A DNA stretch of 64,000 nt from Sulfobacillus harzensis (GTDB taxonomy: Bacteria > Bacillota > Sulfobacillia > Sulfobacillales > Sulfobacillaceae). Of this stretch, positions 18,402 to 28,073 are shown piece by piece. A program made the position numbers and the translations under genes. Location of the stretch: positions 1-64,000 of the forward strand of contig NZ_JABBVZ010000008.1 of NCBI RefSeq assembly GCF_012933365.1, written 5' to 3'. The number at the start of each line of letters is the position of its first letter. Positions within the stretch are counted from its first letter, which is position 1. The notes below the pieces were generated by a model. The model made no database searches. It saw only the letters and a program-made list of their open reading frames with translations, and had not been told where the DNA came from.

Positions 18402-19609
18402 GCGATTATCCCTTCCAATCTATCGAGGAGGCCATTCGGGCCATTCAAGCGGGCCAAATGATTATTGTGGTCGACGACGAATCACGTGAAAACGAGGGCG
18501 ATCTTATTATCGCCGCCCGCCATGCCACCGCGGACGCTATTAATTTTATGGCGCAATACGGCCGCGGACTCATCTGTGTTCCCATGGATGCTGCCTGGTT
18601 GGACCGCCTCCAATTGCCTCCCATGGTAGAGGTCTCCGAAGACTCCATGAAGACTGCCTTCACGGTCTCCGTGGACGCACGCCATCATACCACCACGGGA
18701 ATTTCCGCCCATGATCGCGCGCAGACCGTGCAGGTTTTGGCCAATCCCACGTCACGCCCAGAAGATTTAGTACGCCCGGGCCACATGTTCCCGCTCCGGG
18801 CGAAACCCGGCGGGGTGCTGCGCCGGCCCGGACACACTGAGGCGGCCGTGGATCTGGCCGTTCTCGCCGGTCTCGAACCGGTCGCGGTGATCTGCGAAAT
18901 TATGAAACCGGACGGCACCATGGCGCGGTTGGCGGATCTTACGGAATTTGCCGCGACCCACCATCTGGTGTTGATTAGCATTCAAGATCTCATCCGGTAC
19001 CGGTTAGCCCAGGAGACGCTCTACGTCCGTGACGCGGAGACTACCCTGCCGACCCGCTATGGCACTTTTCGGGCGGTCGCCTATACGGAAAAGCTAAACG
19101 GTGCGACCCACCTGGCTCTCACCATGGGGAACATAGCGGATGGGACGCCGGTATTAACGCGTGTGCATTCGGAATGCTTGACGGGCGACGTTTTTGGCTC
19201 CTTGCGATGCGATTGTGGAGAGCAGTTGGATCAGGCGCTCCGCCAGATTGCCGAGGAAGGCCGTGGCTGTCTCTTATATATGCGACAGGAAGGCCGTGGT
19301 ATTGGATTGGCCAATAAGATTAAGGCCTATGCGCTGCAGGAAACCGGCATGGATACCGTGGCTGCTAATTTAGCCCTCGGCTTCCCGCCCGATATGCGCG
19401 ACTATGGGGTTGGCGCCCAAATTCTTCGGGACTTGGGCATTCGTGAGTTGAGGCTCCTCACCAATAACCCCGACAAATACTACGCGCTGGAAGGCTACGG
19501 CCTTCGCATCGTCGAACGCGTCCCTATTGAGGTGGGAGAACACCCCGAAAACCAACACTACTTGAAGACGAAAAGAGACAAGATGGGCCATTGGATTTCC
19601 ACCATCTAG
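18398..19609 (+). CDS. ribBA: Bifunctional DHBP synthase / GTP cyclohydrolase II
   Basis: The 403-residue fusion supplies both precursors of riboflavin. The N-terminal 3,4-dihydroxy-2-butanone 4-phosphate synthase domain shows DDESRENEGDL and GHTEAAVDLA; the C-terminal GTP cyclohydrolase II domain shows the zinc-binding HSECLTGDVFGSLRCDCG and RQEGRGIGLANKI. Both domains look intact. It begins in the ribE stop. Confidence 0.97.
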   Translation: MSDYPFQSIEEAIRAIQAGQMIIVVDDESRENEGDLIIAARHATADAINFMAQYGRGLICVPMDAAWLDRLQLPPMVEVSEDSMKTAFTVSVDARHHTTTGISAHDRAQTVQVLANPTSRPEDLVRPGHMFPLRAKPGGVLRRPGHTEAAVDLAVLAGLEPVAVICEIMKPDGTMARLADLTEFAATHHLVLISIQDLIRYRLAQETLYVRDAETTLPTRYGTFRAVAYTEKLNGATHLALTMGNIADGTPVLTRVHSECLTGDVFGSLRCDCGEQLDQALRQIAEEGRGCLLYMRQEGRGIGLANKIKAYALQETGMDTVAANLALGFPPDMRDYGVGAQILRDLGIRELRLLTNNPDKYYALEGYGLRIVERVPIEVGEHPENQHYLKTKRDKMGHWISTI

Positions 19610-19625
19610 TCATTTTGGGAGGCCG

Positions 19626-20096
19626 ATGATGTCATCATTTGAAGGAACCTGGGGGTTTCCCCCAAACGCGCGTGTCGCTGTGATTGTGGCGCGTTTCAAC
19701 CAAACCATTACTCAGAACCTGTTGGACGGCGCCTTGGAGACCTTGAGGCGTTTAGGTGCTCCGCCAAGTGCCATCGACGTCATATGGGTTCCCGGTGCTT
19801 TTGAAATCCCCGGAACGGCAGCACGCCTGCACGATCGTTATGACGCCCTCATCACGCTCGGAGCGGTGATCCGCGGCGAGACCCCGCATTTTGATTACGT
19901 CGCCGGAGCAGTGGCCAACGGGGTCCACCATCTTGCCGCCCGCGGGCAAAAGCCGGTCATTTTCGGTGTTTTAACCTGCAACACGCCGGAAGAAGCCGAA
20001 GCCCGGGCGGGGGGAAAAGCGGGCAACAAGGGCAGCGATGCGGCCATGGCGGCGGTCGAAATGCTTACGTTGTATCAAAATCTCTCCGGTGCATAA
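19626..20096 (+). CDS. ribH: 6,7-dimethyl-8-ribityllumazine synthase
   Basis: A 156-residue subunit of lumazine synthase, which condenses the RibA- and RibB-derived precursors. Typical blocks are VIVARFNQTIT, WVPGAFEIP, GAVIRGETPHFDYV and GNKGSDAAMAAVEM. GGGAGG lies a few bases before the ATG. It ends the rib operon and overlaps the convergent birA by 22 bases. Confidence 0.96.
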   Translation: MMSSFEGTWGFPPNARVAVIVARFNQTITQNLLDGALETLRRLGAPPSAIDVIWVPGAFEIPGTAARLHDRYDALITLGAVIRGETPHFDYVAGAVANGVHHLAARGQKPVIFGVLTCNTPEEAEARAGGKAGNKGSDAAMAAVEMLTLYQNLSGA

Positions 20097-20881
20097 CGGC
20101 CATCGGCAAGCCGTACGCTCACCTCGCCGGAAATGACCTTTTGGCGGCCTTGGTCCCCCTGGACCCAAAGGCCACCATCCGTGTCCAGCGCCTCGGCGAC
20201 CCCCACCCAAGCGGGGTGGCCGGGACGCTCAACGCGAACCGTTTGGCCCAATGTGGCATTGCATGCTGTCCAAGTCGCCTGCACCCACGATTCGCCCCGA
20301 GCCTGCCAGTCGGTATAGGCTTTCTCCAATTCTCCCATCACGTGAACCCAAAGACTTTCCCGGTCAATCCCCCGACCCCGAGCCTTCTCCAGCGTCGTCG
20401 CGTGGGAAAAGAGCGGATTGGGTTCTCCGTTGACATTGATGCCCAACCCCACGATGGCCCAGGGTTGAGGTTCGTGTCCGGCTTCAACCAAAATGCCCCC
20501 GAACTTCCGGCCGCCGACAACCGCATCATTGGGCCATTTAAGGCGCGCATCCAGCCCCATCTGGTTGCGAACCGCCTGGACCAAGGCAATGCCCGCCACC
20601 AGGCTCATAATGCCGGTTAGCCGGTTTTTGTCCGGTGTCCACAAAATCGACGTGTAGATATTAAGCCCTGCGGGGGAATCCCACTCCCGCCCCAGTCGGC
20701 CGCGACCAGCGGTTTGCTCGTCAGCCCAGACCGCCGCGCCCGCCTGGACCGTCCCCTGGTTCCATTGCGCTCTCATCCAGCGGTTGGTCGAATCGACCGA
20801 CGCCAACACGGTGGTGGGATGTCCCATCCACACCGTGGGGAGTTCCCGTTCAATCGCCTGCATACGCGAAGACACAGCCAT
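20075..20881 (-). CDS. birA: Biotin-protein ligase without DNA-binding domain
   Basis: A 268-residue ligase that attaches biotin to carboxylase subunits. Catalytic motifs are STNRWMR, GRGRLGREWDSP and LKWPNDAVVGGRKFGGILVE. There is no N-terminal winged helix, so this is a monofunctional ligase unlikely to act as a biotin repressor. It overlaps folK by 32 bases, so cotranscription with the folate genes upstream is likely. Confidence 0.93.
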   Translation of the reverse strand: MAVSSRMQAIERELPTVWMGHPTTVLASVDSTNRWMRAQWNQGTVQAGAAVWADEQTAGRGRLGREWDSPAGLNIYTSILWTPDKNRLTGIMSLVAGIALVQAVRNQMGLDARLKWPNDAVVGGRKFGGILVEAGHEPQPWAIVGLGINVNGEPNPLFSHATTLEKARGRGIDRESLWVHVMGELEKAYTDWQARGESWVQATWTACNATLGQTVRVERPGHPAWVGVAEALDTDGGLWVQGDQGRQKVISGEVSVRLADGRYAPERF

Positions 20882-21353
20882 CGACTTGGTCCACCTCCTG
20901 GTTTAATACTCCCTTAAGCGCCGCCCGCACCGTCCCTTTTCCCGGGATGACGCGCTCGGGCGCCAGCTCTGCTAATGGCTCTAGAACAAACCGCCGGTCA
21001 TGCATGCGCGGATGGGGAACGCGGAGGTTCGGCGTATCAATCACCCATGTGTCATAGAGAATGAGGTCTAAATCGAGATATCGCGGTCCCCAGCGCACCC
21101 GGCGATGCCGTCCAAAGCGCTCTTCAATCCGGAGCAACAGGCGAAGCAGTTCGTCCGGCGGCCATGCCGTTTCAAGTTCCATGACCGCGTTGAGGTAGGG
21201 GGGTTGGCTGGGACCGCCGACGGGTGCTGTCCGGTAGCAAGACGAGGTGCGAGCGCCCCAACCTAACAGCGCTACCGCTTTTTCGGCCGCAGCGAGAAGC
21301 GCGGCGCTGTCTCCCCAATTGGATCCCATCCCTACATAGGCCTTAACCGTCAT
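20850..21353 (-). CDS. folK: 2-amino-4-hydroxy-6-hydroxymethyldihydropteridine pyrophosphokinase
   Basis: HPPK transfers pyrophosphate from ATP to the pterin in folate synthesis. The protein of about 167 residues begins MTVKAYVGMGSNWGDS and carries the family signature RRVRWGPRYLDLDLILYD. I chose this ATG because it fits the family N-terminus and overlaps the folB stop by 11 bases. Confidence 0.95.
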   Translation of the reverse strand: MTVKAYVGMGSNWGDSAALLAAAEKAVALLGWGARTSSCYRTAPVGGPSQPPYLNAVMELETAWPPDELLRLLLRIEERFGRHRRVRWGPRYLDLDLILYDTWVIDTPNLRVPHPRMHDRRFVLEPLAELAPERVIPGKGTVRAALKGVLNQEVDQVDGCVFAYAGD

Positions 21354-21702
21354 CCCCCACCACCACCTCAACCCCGCCAGAGGGTACCCCGATCGGCGGG
21401 TCGACTTTGGTGACACGCACCTCTACCCGCCGAATACGCGGATCCTGCTCCGAAATGGCCGCATGGATGCGTGTGGCCAAGGTCTCCAACAGCTTCACAG
21501 GCGGCCCCATCATGATGGTTTCGACGGCCCGGGCCATGGCCGCGTAATTCACCGTGTCCTGCAGGCGATCGGTCTCGCCTGCCTGGCGCAAATCTAAGTT
21601 TACTGCCACATCCACCCAAAATTCTTGAGCTACGTGCTGCTCGTGCGGCAAAGCCCCGTGGCACGTGTGAAACCGCATCTGCTTCAATTTAATGGCCCCC
21701 AC
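21343..21702 (-). CDS. folB: Dihydroneopterin aldolase
   Basis: A protein of about 119 residues for the aldolase step of folate synthesis. MRFHTCHGALPHEQ holds the active-site Glu region, and VKLLETLATRIHAAI is also typical. I start at GTG, 7 bases after GGAGG, which gives VGAIKLKQMRF and overlaps the folP stop by 14 bases. The upstream in-frame ATG would overlap folP deeply. Confidence 0.93.
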   Translation of the reverse strand: MGAIKLKQMRFHTCHGALPHEQHVAQEFWVDVAVNLDLRQAGETDRLQDTVNYAAMARAVETIMMGPPVKLLETLATRIHAAISEQDPRIRRVEVRVTKVDPPIGVPSGGVEVVVGDDG

Positions 21703-22534
21703 GAAAGCGCCTCCATTGCTTAGCAATCGATATCGCCTGGCGCGTTTGGGCGACGTTGTGCACCCGCAGCACATCGACCTGCCCATCAGCCGCCAACAAG
21801 GCGGACAAAACGGCCGTCACCCCGTCGCGGTCCGACGCCTGGGATATTCCGGCAGCTTGTCCCAAGAATCGCTTGCGGCTATGACCGACCAAGAGACCGG
21901 CGCCAATCCCCCGAAAGCGGTCTAACATACGGAGAACCCGCCAGCTCTCATCGCCCTCTATGCGAAAGCCAATCCCGGGATCCATGAGCAGCGCTTCGGC
22001 GCCGATGCCTTGCTCCCGGGCGACGGCCGATTGGGCCAGGAAGAACTGCCGGATCCGCTCCCCATCCACCGGTTGACGGGGATTGGCGTCCTCATTGTAC
22101 ATCAGCACAGCCCCGGCTCCATATCGGGCCGTTACGGACGCTATTCGGACATCCCGGCTGAACCCCCAAATGTCGTTGATGATGTCGGCACCTGCATCCA
22201 ACGCCCGTTCCGCCACCCAAGCTTTGTGGGTGTCAATTGACAGAGGAACCGTGGGTAAGGCCTGACGAACGGCAGCAAGCACCGGTTTTAGCCGTGCCCA
22301 CTCCTCCTCCGGTGCGATGGACTGATAGCCGGGACGCGTGGACTCAGCCCCCAGATCAAGACCGTCGGCGCCGTCGGCAACAAGTCTTTCGGCCTTGTCC
22401 ACCTGATAGGCGGGATCGCCATGCCAGGGAGATCCGTCGGAGAACGAGTCCGGAGTGACGTTTAAAATGCCGAGAATATAGACCTTCTCTCCAAGCATCC
22501 ATTCACCGCTGCGAAAATGAAATCGACGTTGCAA
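21689..22534 (-). CDS. folP: Dihydropteroate synthase
   Basis: The protein of about 281 residues couples p-aminobenzoate to the pterin pyrophosphate. Signatures are ILNVTPDSFSDG, DLGAESTRPGY, SIDTHKAWVAERAL, DINDIWGF-like IINDIWGF and the C-terminal RVHNV. A GGGAGGG lies 7 bases before a TTG codon, which I take as the start; the open frame extends 37 codons upstream without a good site. First gene of the folP-folB-folK-birA set. Confidence 0.93.
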   Translation of the reverse strand: MQRRFHFRSGEWMLGEKVYILGILNVTPDSFSDGSPWHGDPAYQVDKAERLVADGADGLDLGAESTRPGYQSIAPEEEWARLKPVLAAVRQALPTVPLSIDTHKAWVAERALDAGADIINDIWGFSRDVRIASVTARYGAGAVLMYNEDANPRQPVDGERIRQFFLAQSAVAREQGIGAEALLMDPGIGFRIEGDESWRVLRMLDRFRGIGAGLLVGHSRKRFLGQAAGISQASDRDGVTAVLSALLAADGQVDVLRVHNVAQTRQAISIAKQWRRFRGGH

Positions 22535-22601
22535 TTGTGAACCCTCCCAATGACATGTCATAGTGCGCGCCGGACACTCCGCCGGTAACCGATGCAGTCT
22601 T

Positions 22602-23774
22602 TTACGGTACCGCCTCCTGCTCCCGATGCTCCAAGGCCGGCCCAAGCACGCGCATGGCCGGGATAAGCGCTAGGGTCCCCATCAAAAGAACCCCCGCAGC
22701 AATGTAAAAAGGAATCGTGAGCCCCACGGTCTGACCTACCCATCCGGACAATGCTGGGGCAATGGCCGCGCCGGCCCAGCGAAGAAAGTTATACGCGCCC
22801 GATGAAATCGACCGCGCGAAAGGGGAGACTTCCATCGCCAGTGTCGTGAAGACCGCGTTGGAAATGCCACAGAAAAAGCCCGTGACCACAATGATGACCA
22901 GCAAATGGCTTCGGGGTAGTGATCCGGCCAGCACCAGCAAGAGCGTAAGGCAGGCCAAATTACCCACAAGGACGCGCAGCGGATGCATTCGCCTGAGCAA
23001 CCAGTTCACCACAACAACGGACGAGAAAGCCACCAGCACGCCCCAGGCAAAATAGGTGAGCCCTAGCGAAATCGCTGACAAATGGGGCAGTGTCAACGGT
23101 GAGTAGGCCAAAATGGTAAAGAATGCGTAACTATACGAGAGCCCGATCAACGCGTTCACCAAGACCGCTGGGTAGGCTAGCGCGCGAAAAATGTCGCGCG
23201 CGGTACGGGGCGCCTCGCGCCGTGGCGGCTCGCGCACCAGGGCCAGCGTGGCCACGAACCCGATGGCCATCAATGTTGCGGTACCAAAGAAAGGATAACG
23301 CCAAGAGAAGCTCCCTAACAGTCCGCCTAATAACGGTCCCGTGGCGATCCCGAGTCCAAGCGCCGCTTCGTACAGGGTAATCGCCGGTCCCATCCCTCCC
23401 GTCGAAAGCCCCACAATAATCGAGAGCGCCGTGGAGGTAAAAAACGCATTGCCCAGACCCCAGCCGCCACGCACCGTGGCTAAAAATCCAATTGACGGCG
23501 ATAGGCCGGACAAGGTGGCAAAAACGACCACCAAACCCAACCCCAACAACATGGTTTTTTTGCCGCCGAGGCGGGTTCCGACCACGCCTGAAACCAACAT
23601 CGCCAACGCCATCACGGCGATATAGCTTGTGAACAGCCACTCCACCTGAGCATGGCTGGCCCCCATCTCCCGACCAATGAGGGGCAAGATGGGGTCGACG
23701 ACGCCAATGCCCATAAAGGCCACAAAGGTGGCAAAGGCGGTCGCCCATACCGCGGGCGGAAAATGTTTCAACAC
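22602..23774 (-). CDS. MFS transporter
   Basis: A protein of about 390 residues with 12 predicted membrane segments and the inter-helix 2-3 MFS motif (GVVGTRLGGKKTMLLG). The N-terminal half has the DHA1 drug-proton antiporter look (WLFTSYIAVMALAM, GLGNAFFTST). It is probably an exporter; the substrate is unknown. I place the start at GTG, 7 bases after GGGAGG; the frame is open for 15 more codons upstream. Confidence 0.88.
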   Translation of the reverse strand: MLKHFPPAVWATAFATFVAFMGIGVVDPILPLIGREMGASHAQVEWLFTSYIAVMALAMLVSGVVGTRLGGKKTMLLGLGLVVVFATLSGLSPSIGFLATVRGGWGLGNAFFTSTALSIIVGLSTGGMGPAITLYEAALGLGIATGPLLGGLLGSFSWRYPFFGTATLMAIGFVATLALVREPPRREAPRTARDIFRALAYPAVLVNALIGLSYSYAFFTILAYSPLTLPHLSAISLGLTYFAWGVLVAFSSVVVVNWLLRRMHPLRVLVGNLACLTLLLVLAGSLPRSHLLVIIVVTGFFCGISNAVFTTLAMEVSPFARSISSGAYNFLRWAGAAIAPALSGWVGQTVGLTIPFYIAAGVLLMGTLALIPAMRVLGPALEHREQEAVP

Positions 23775-23833
23775 CAATGAGCCTCCCTTGCAGATGTTGC
23801 TCCTTTTAGCATACCGCAAGGAAGCACCGGAGG

Positions 23834-24871
23834 TTAAAAGCCACCCCAGCGCCAGACCCGCCGCGTCACAGGACGATAGGTCGCCAACCGATACTGTTTA
23901 TTGGTACTTTGGTCAAGATACAAGACGCCTGACGGCACGACCCGCCCATAGGTGGCAGCATAGACGTCCACTGCCGGCACATGCAAATCCGCCACCATAT
24001 GGCCGTCACCATTGGCCACCAGCACCTGGGCGTGATTACGGCTGGCTAAATTCACCCCCAGATAAATCCAACCCCGTCGGCTAACACCTAAGAGATCGCT
24101 GTGGGTGATAGCAATCGGGCTTCGCAATGCCACGTTGCGAATAAATCGGCCCTCGGGGTTGTACACCGTAATGGTGCGGGTGGTCGAAGATAGCGAGGCT
24201 GGCTCCACATACAGATCGCCATCCGGGGCCACCTGAAAGTTTCGCACTGGTTCCCCAATCAGGCTATCAGACAATGGGGTGAGTGGTTCCTGACGTCCCC
24301 CTTTCGATTCAGCCAAGCGCCGCACGAAGCGCCCGGTCAAAAGATATTCATCCAATTGCGCTGCAAATGTTCCGTGCCCGAAGCGCACCATTTCTACATA
24401 GAGTTTCTGCCCCCTGCCGAGGCCCAGATGCCACAGCGCCTCTGTGTATCCATCGGAATGCGTAAACTCCACCACTTTTTTCCGGCGTCCATGGCTTAGC
24501 ATCCAAATTGCCAGCCGGCGATTGTCCGCCACCAGCACATCGCCGTCCCGGCTAACCTGCAAATCTTCAACCAGTTGATTGAGCGTGGGCACCTCGGTGA
24601 TCCGCCCATTTTCGATGAGCAGCAAACGCTGCCGATAGGTATCCGCTATCACCGTCAGATGCCCATTGGTGGCAAATGTCAGGGGGCCGTAGACTCTCCC
24701 GTCGATGCCGACGGCGCGGCCCACGGCATCCGGCGTCCTGCCGAAGGGGAGTTTCACCGCCAGGGGACCCGGCTCAAATTGCGTGACCGTCACTCGACGG
24801 AATCCGGATAATAGAACCACAATAACCAACAGCGCCACGCCAACGGCAAGAAAGCGAACGCGGCCTCGCAC
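23834..24871 (-). CDS. Membrane-anchored beta-propeller-like protein
   Basis: A 345-residue protein with a single N-terminal hydrophobic anchor (about 8-24, VGVALLVIVVLLSG) and an extracytoplasmic region of repeating beta strands of the NHL/SMP-30 style, such as NGHLTVIADTYRQRLLLIENG, SRDGDVLVADNRR and APDGDLYVEP. The function is not known; such propellers bind ligands or proteins at the cell surface. A GTG start follows GAGGAGGG by 6 bases. It stands alone on the minus strand. Confidence 0.65.
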   Translation of the reverse strand: MRGRVRFLAVGVALLVIVVLLSGFRRVTVTQFEPGPLAVKLPFGRTPDAVGRAVGIDGRVYGPLTFATNGHLTVIADTYRQRLLLIENGRITEVPTLNQLVEDLQVSRDGDVLVADNRRLAIWMLSHGRRKKVVEFTHSDGYTEALWHLGLGRGQKLYVEMVRFGHGTFAAQLDEYLLTGRFVRRLAESKGGRQEPLTPLSDSLIGEPVRNFQVAPDGDLYVEPASLSSTTRTITVYNPEGRFIRNVALRSPIAITHSDLLGVSRRGWIYLGVNLASRNHAQVLVANGDGHMVADLHVPAVDVYAATYGRVVPSGVLYLDQSTNKQYRLATYRPVTRRVWRWGGF

Positions 24872-24994
24872 GGCGATCCCTCCTCATCAAGAAGGTATGC
24901 GGCCAGGCCTTGGTTAGACGTGCGGGACTGTCCCGTCTTAATGCTTCGCGGGGGTGGGATGCCGATGGTACCATGGTCGCAAGGAGGGCACTCG

Positions 24995-25633
24995 GTGGAT
25001 ATTTCGGGGCATTGGCAGGACTGCTTGGAATTGGCCTGGGAAGCCTATCGCATGGGGTCGGTTCCCGTCGGGGCAATCTTCGTTGACAGCAACGGATCTA
25101 TTCGATATCGCGGCCGCAACCGTATTTTCGAGACGTCCAACACCGCATCGGGAGGGATCGTGGGGACGCGGCTTGCCCATGCAGAGATAAATGTGCTACT
25201 CCAAGCACCTCCCGAAGCCTATGCCGAAATGGCCGAGGGAACCTTGATGACTACGCTTGAGCCGTGCCCCATGTGTACCGGAGCTCTGGTGATGTCCGGT
25301 ATTCGTCGGGTCATGTTTGGCGCTCGTGACCGCGAGGCGGGATCACTGGGATTGCTCACCCAAAATGCCTACATGCACCGCAAGGGCATCACCGTCGTAG
25401 GTCCGGAGCCAGTGGTGCAAGCTATTTCCCTTACTTTGATGACCGCCCACATTCTGCGCGTCGGCGGCCATCGCCAGGAGAATTTCTTGGCCGCCTTTTC
25501 CCAGGACGACCGGCCCGCCGTCCGATTGGGAACCCAGTGGTTTCGGAACGGGACACTGGATGCCCTGGCACGCCAATCATCCTCGATTGACGCTCTCCTG
25601 GTCGCCGTCGCCACCGCCCATCCGAACCTCTAA
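24995..25633 (+). CDS. Nucleoside/tRNA-type deaminase (CDA superfamily)
   Basis: A protein of about 212 residues with the cytidine-deaminase-superfamily zinc site: HAEINVLL and EPCPMCTGALVMSGIRRVMFG. These match TadA/guanine-deaminase-type enzymes, but the protein is longer than TadA and has a divergent C-terminal 60 residues, so the substrate (tRNA adenosine, guanine or other base) is unsettled. I start at GTG, 7 bases after AAGGAGGG. It converges with the AddA-like gene after a 16-base gap. Confidence 0.78.
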   Translation: MDISGHWQDCLELAWEAYRMGSVPVGAIFVDSNGSIRYRGRNRIFETSNTASGGIVGTRLAHAEINVLLQAPPEAYAEMAEGTLMTTLEPCPMCTGALVMSGIRRVMFGARDREAGSLGLLTQNAYMHRKGITVVGPEPVVQAISLTLMTAHILRVGGHRQENFLAAFSQDDRPAVRLGTQWFRNGTLDALARQSSSIDALLVAVATAHPNL

Positions 25634-25649
25634 ACCGCGCGCATCCGTT

Positions 25650-28073
25650 TCATGACGGGTCGCCAATGGACACCCCTTTCTCTCCCTCGCCGATGGGATC
25701 AAGAAACGCCGCGTAAAACCAGAGATAATCTTTTGCCCGGGTCAAGGCGACATAGAGCAGGCGATCCCCTTCCGCCTCCTCACGGAGCCGGTGATCGGCC
25801 TCCAAGAGATCCCAGTCCCGACTCTGCCAGGGATCCTGTTTAAGCGCCGCCCGGCCCAAACGCGAATTATAATGAATGCCGGACTCCAAATAGGTTTCCT
25901 TGGGCTTCCAATTGGCCACAATGACCAGCGGCCACTCCAACCCTTTGGCTTGATGGACGGTGGAAATCGCCACGGCGTCATCGTCTTGCGCCACCGGCGC
26001 CTCCTCGAACGGCACTCCCTCGTGGACTTGCTCATAGAGCCATTGCGTGAACTCAAAAATGGTCCAGCGATCACCCAAATCGCGGGCCAGACTTCGGAGT
26101 TTGTCCAGATTGGCCAACGCCGCCTTGTCCTCCCGCTCCCGGAGCACCGTGACCAATGGGCTGGCATGAAGGGCCCTTATGATCACGTCTTCCGCATCAA
26201 CCCGCCAAAATTCGCGGTGCCAGGCGTTTAAGCGCGCCATCCATTCCCGCACCTCCGGGGATCCGACCCGAGTCTCGCGATAGTCCCATGAACCACCCAG
26301 GCGCCGATGCTGAAGCAGCTCCTCATGGCTCATGGCCACCCACGGCGACAACAGCCACCCGACCACCGCGAGCGAATCCTGAGGCATTTCCAGTGCCCGG
26401 AAGAGATGAGCCATCCCCCGCACCTCATCTTGTTGGAAGAAGGAACGGCCGCTTTGGGTGGAAACGGGAATTCCCCGTTCTCGGAGGGCTTGGCGGTAAA
26501 TGTCAATCTCCGTTCTTTGCGGCACAACCAGTGCGATGTCCCGAAAGGTGAGCGGGCGCTGACCGTCTTTTGTCCGCACGGGCCATCCTTCCGCCACCGC
26601 CATCGCAACGCGCTCGGCAATATCAAGCGCTTCCATACGACGTGTGTCGCGCGCATTGCGTGCTTGAGGCCACTGGATCACCCGCACTCGTTCACGCCCG
26701 TCGTCGGGAAAGGTTTCTGCCAATGGCTGAAACGGCGGAACATAGGGCCGCTCCAAATCAGGTTGGGAAGGCCAACGATCAGAAAACCAACGGTTGACAA
26801 AAGCTAGGATAGCGGCGTTGGATCGAAAGTTTTGCCAAATAGGGATAATGCGCCCGCCGGTGGTTGAGAGTTCCTGGCGCATTGCCGCATATGTCTCAAC
26901 GTCTGCCCCGCGAAAACGATAGATCGATTGCTTCGGGTCGCCCACTAAAAAGAGGCGCCCCTGATCGTGAGGGCTTAAAGCCGTTGAACCCGGCGGCGTT
27001 ACCAGTCGCCGGACAATGGCGGCCTGCAAGGGATCGGTGTCCTGGAACTCGTCAACCATGACCAGGGAGAACCGTCGCGACAGCGCTGCCTGCACTTTAG
27101 GCTCGCGAGTAATGCGCTCGGCCTCGATCAGTAAGTCGTCATACGTTAAAGCCAATTTCTCAAAGCGTGCTCGGCGCCAAAGCGGCATGAACTGGCTCCC
27201 GACCAAGTCCAGCCACATCTTGAGGTATGCGTCAGCCATTTGCTGGCGGAGTAAGCCGAGCGCTTCTTTGAGTTCTTTCAGCCATTGCTTTTGCTCCTTT
27301 AACCACTCTGGGTGGGCCCAATTTTTCTGGTTTCCCTTGGGACCTAATCCCCGGGTCCAAAGCGCCAGCATACGCGGCCATTCCCGCCGGTCCACCTGCT
27401 CCAGCCAATCGAATTCCCGGGCAATAGCCAGAATTTGCCCCCGCCCTGCATCGTCCGGGGCTGCGTCCTCCAACGCACGGGTATAAAATGCCCGCGCTTC
27501 GGCCGCAAATCGGCGCACAAAGCTCGCCAACTCGGGAAATTCGCCCTCCACCACGGGCACTTCGCGCCAATGGCTGATTCGCCGGGCCCAGGACTTCAGC
27601 TGCGGGTATGTGATACCGGCATGCAAGAGATCCAGCACCTTGGGGCTGAATTGGGAATCTTGCACCCACTCTTGAAAGGTCTCCTCCCAGAGGCGCGCTG
27701 CTTCCACTTCATCGAGGACCTGAAAGCCAATCGGTATCCCGTAGTCGGGGCCAAACTCTTGTAAAATACGATAACAGAAGCCATGGATGGTGGTGATGGC
27801 TGCGCTCTCGACCGCCCTTTCAACCGCATCCTGATGATCCGCTCCTTCTCCCAATGCCAGCAACCGGGCTTGAAGTCGGCTCCTCATCTCGTCGGCTGCC
27901 TTTTCCATGAAGGTAATTAAGAGCATGCGGGAAAGAGGCACGTGTCGGTCAATGGCATGCATGACCCGGTTGATGAGAAGCGACGTTTTGCCTGTGCCCG
28001 CCCCGGCCTCCACCAATACATTAAAGGTGGCTTCAACGGCCGCGGCGCGTTCCTGGCGATCAATCGTTTCCAT
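25650..28073 (-). CDS. UvrD/AddA-type helicase without nuclease domain
   Basis: A superfamily 1A helicase of about 807 residues. Walker A GAGTGKT lies near residue 24-30, with ITFMEKAADEMRSRL (motif Ia), VMVDEFQDTDPLQ (motif II), GDPKQSIYRFRGAD (motif III), and STVHQAKGLEWPLV and LLYVALTRAKDYL late in the chain. AddA of Bacillus is around 1,200 residues and ends in a RecB-type nuclease; this protein stops right after the last helicase motif. I start at the ATG with GAAGGGG 6 bases upstream, 14 bases inside the end of the partner gene. Confidence 0.88.
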   Translation of the reverse strand: METIDRQERAAAVEATFNVLVEAGAGTGKTSLLINRVMHAIDRHVPLSRMLLITFMEKAADEMRSRLQARLLALGEGADHQDAVERAVESAAITTIHGFCYRILQEFGPDYGIPIGFQVLDEVEAARLWEETFQEWVQDSQFSPKVLDLLHAGITYPQLKSWARRISHWREVPVVEGEFPELASFVRRFAAEARAFYTRALEDAAPDDAGRGQILAIAREFDWLEQVDRREWPRMLALWTRGLGPKGNQKNWAHPEWLKEQKQWLKELKEALGLLRQQMADAYLKMWLDLVGSQFMPLWRRARFEKLALTYDDLLIEAERITREPKVQAALSRRFSLVMVDEFQDTDPLQAAIVRRLVTPPGSTALSPHDQGRLFLVGDPKQSIYRFRGADVETYAAMRQELSTTGGRIIPIWQNFRSNAAILAFVNRWFSDRWPSQPDLERPYVPPFQPLAETFPDDGRERVRVIQWPQARNARDTRRMEALDIAERVAMAVAEGWPVRTKDGQRPLTFRDIALVVPQRTEIDIYRQALRERGIPVSTQSGRSFFQQDEVRGMAHLFRALEMPQDSLAVVGWLLSPWVAMSHEELLQHRRLGGSWDYRETRVGSPEVREWMARLNAWHREFWRVDAEDVIIRALHASPLVTVLREREDKAALANLDKLRSLARDLGDRWTIFEFTQWLYEQVHEGVPFEEAPVAQDDDAVAISTVHQAKGLEWPLVIVANWKPKETYLESGIHYNSRLGRAALKQDPWQSRDWDLLEADHRLREEAEGDRLLYVALTRAKDYLWFYAAFLDPIGEGEKGVSIGDPS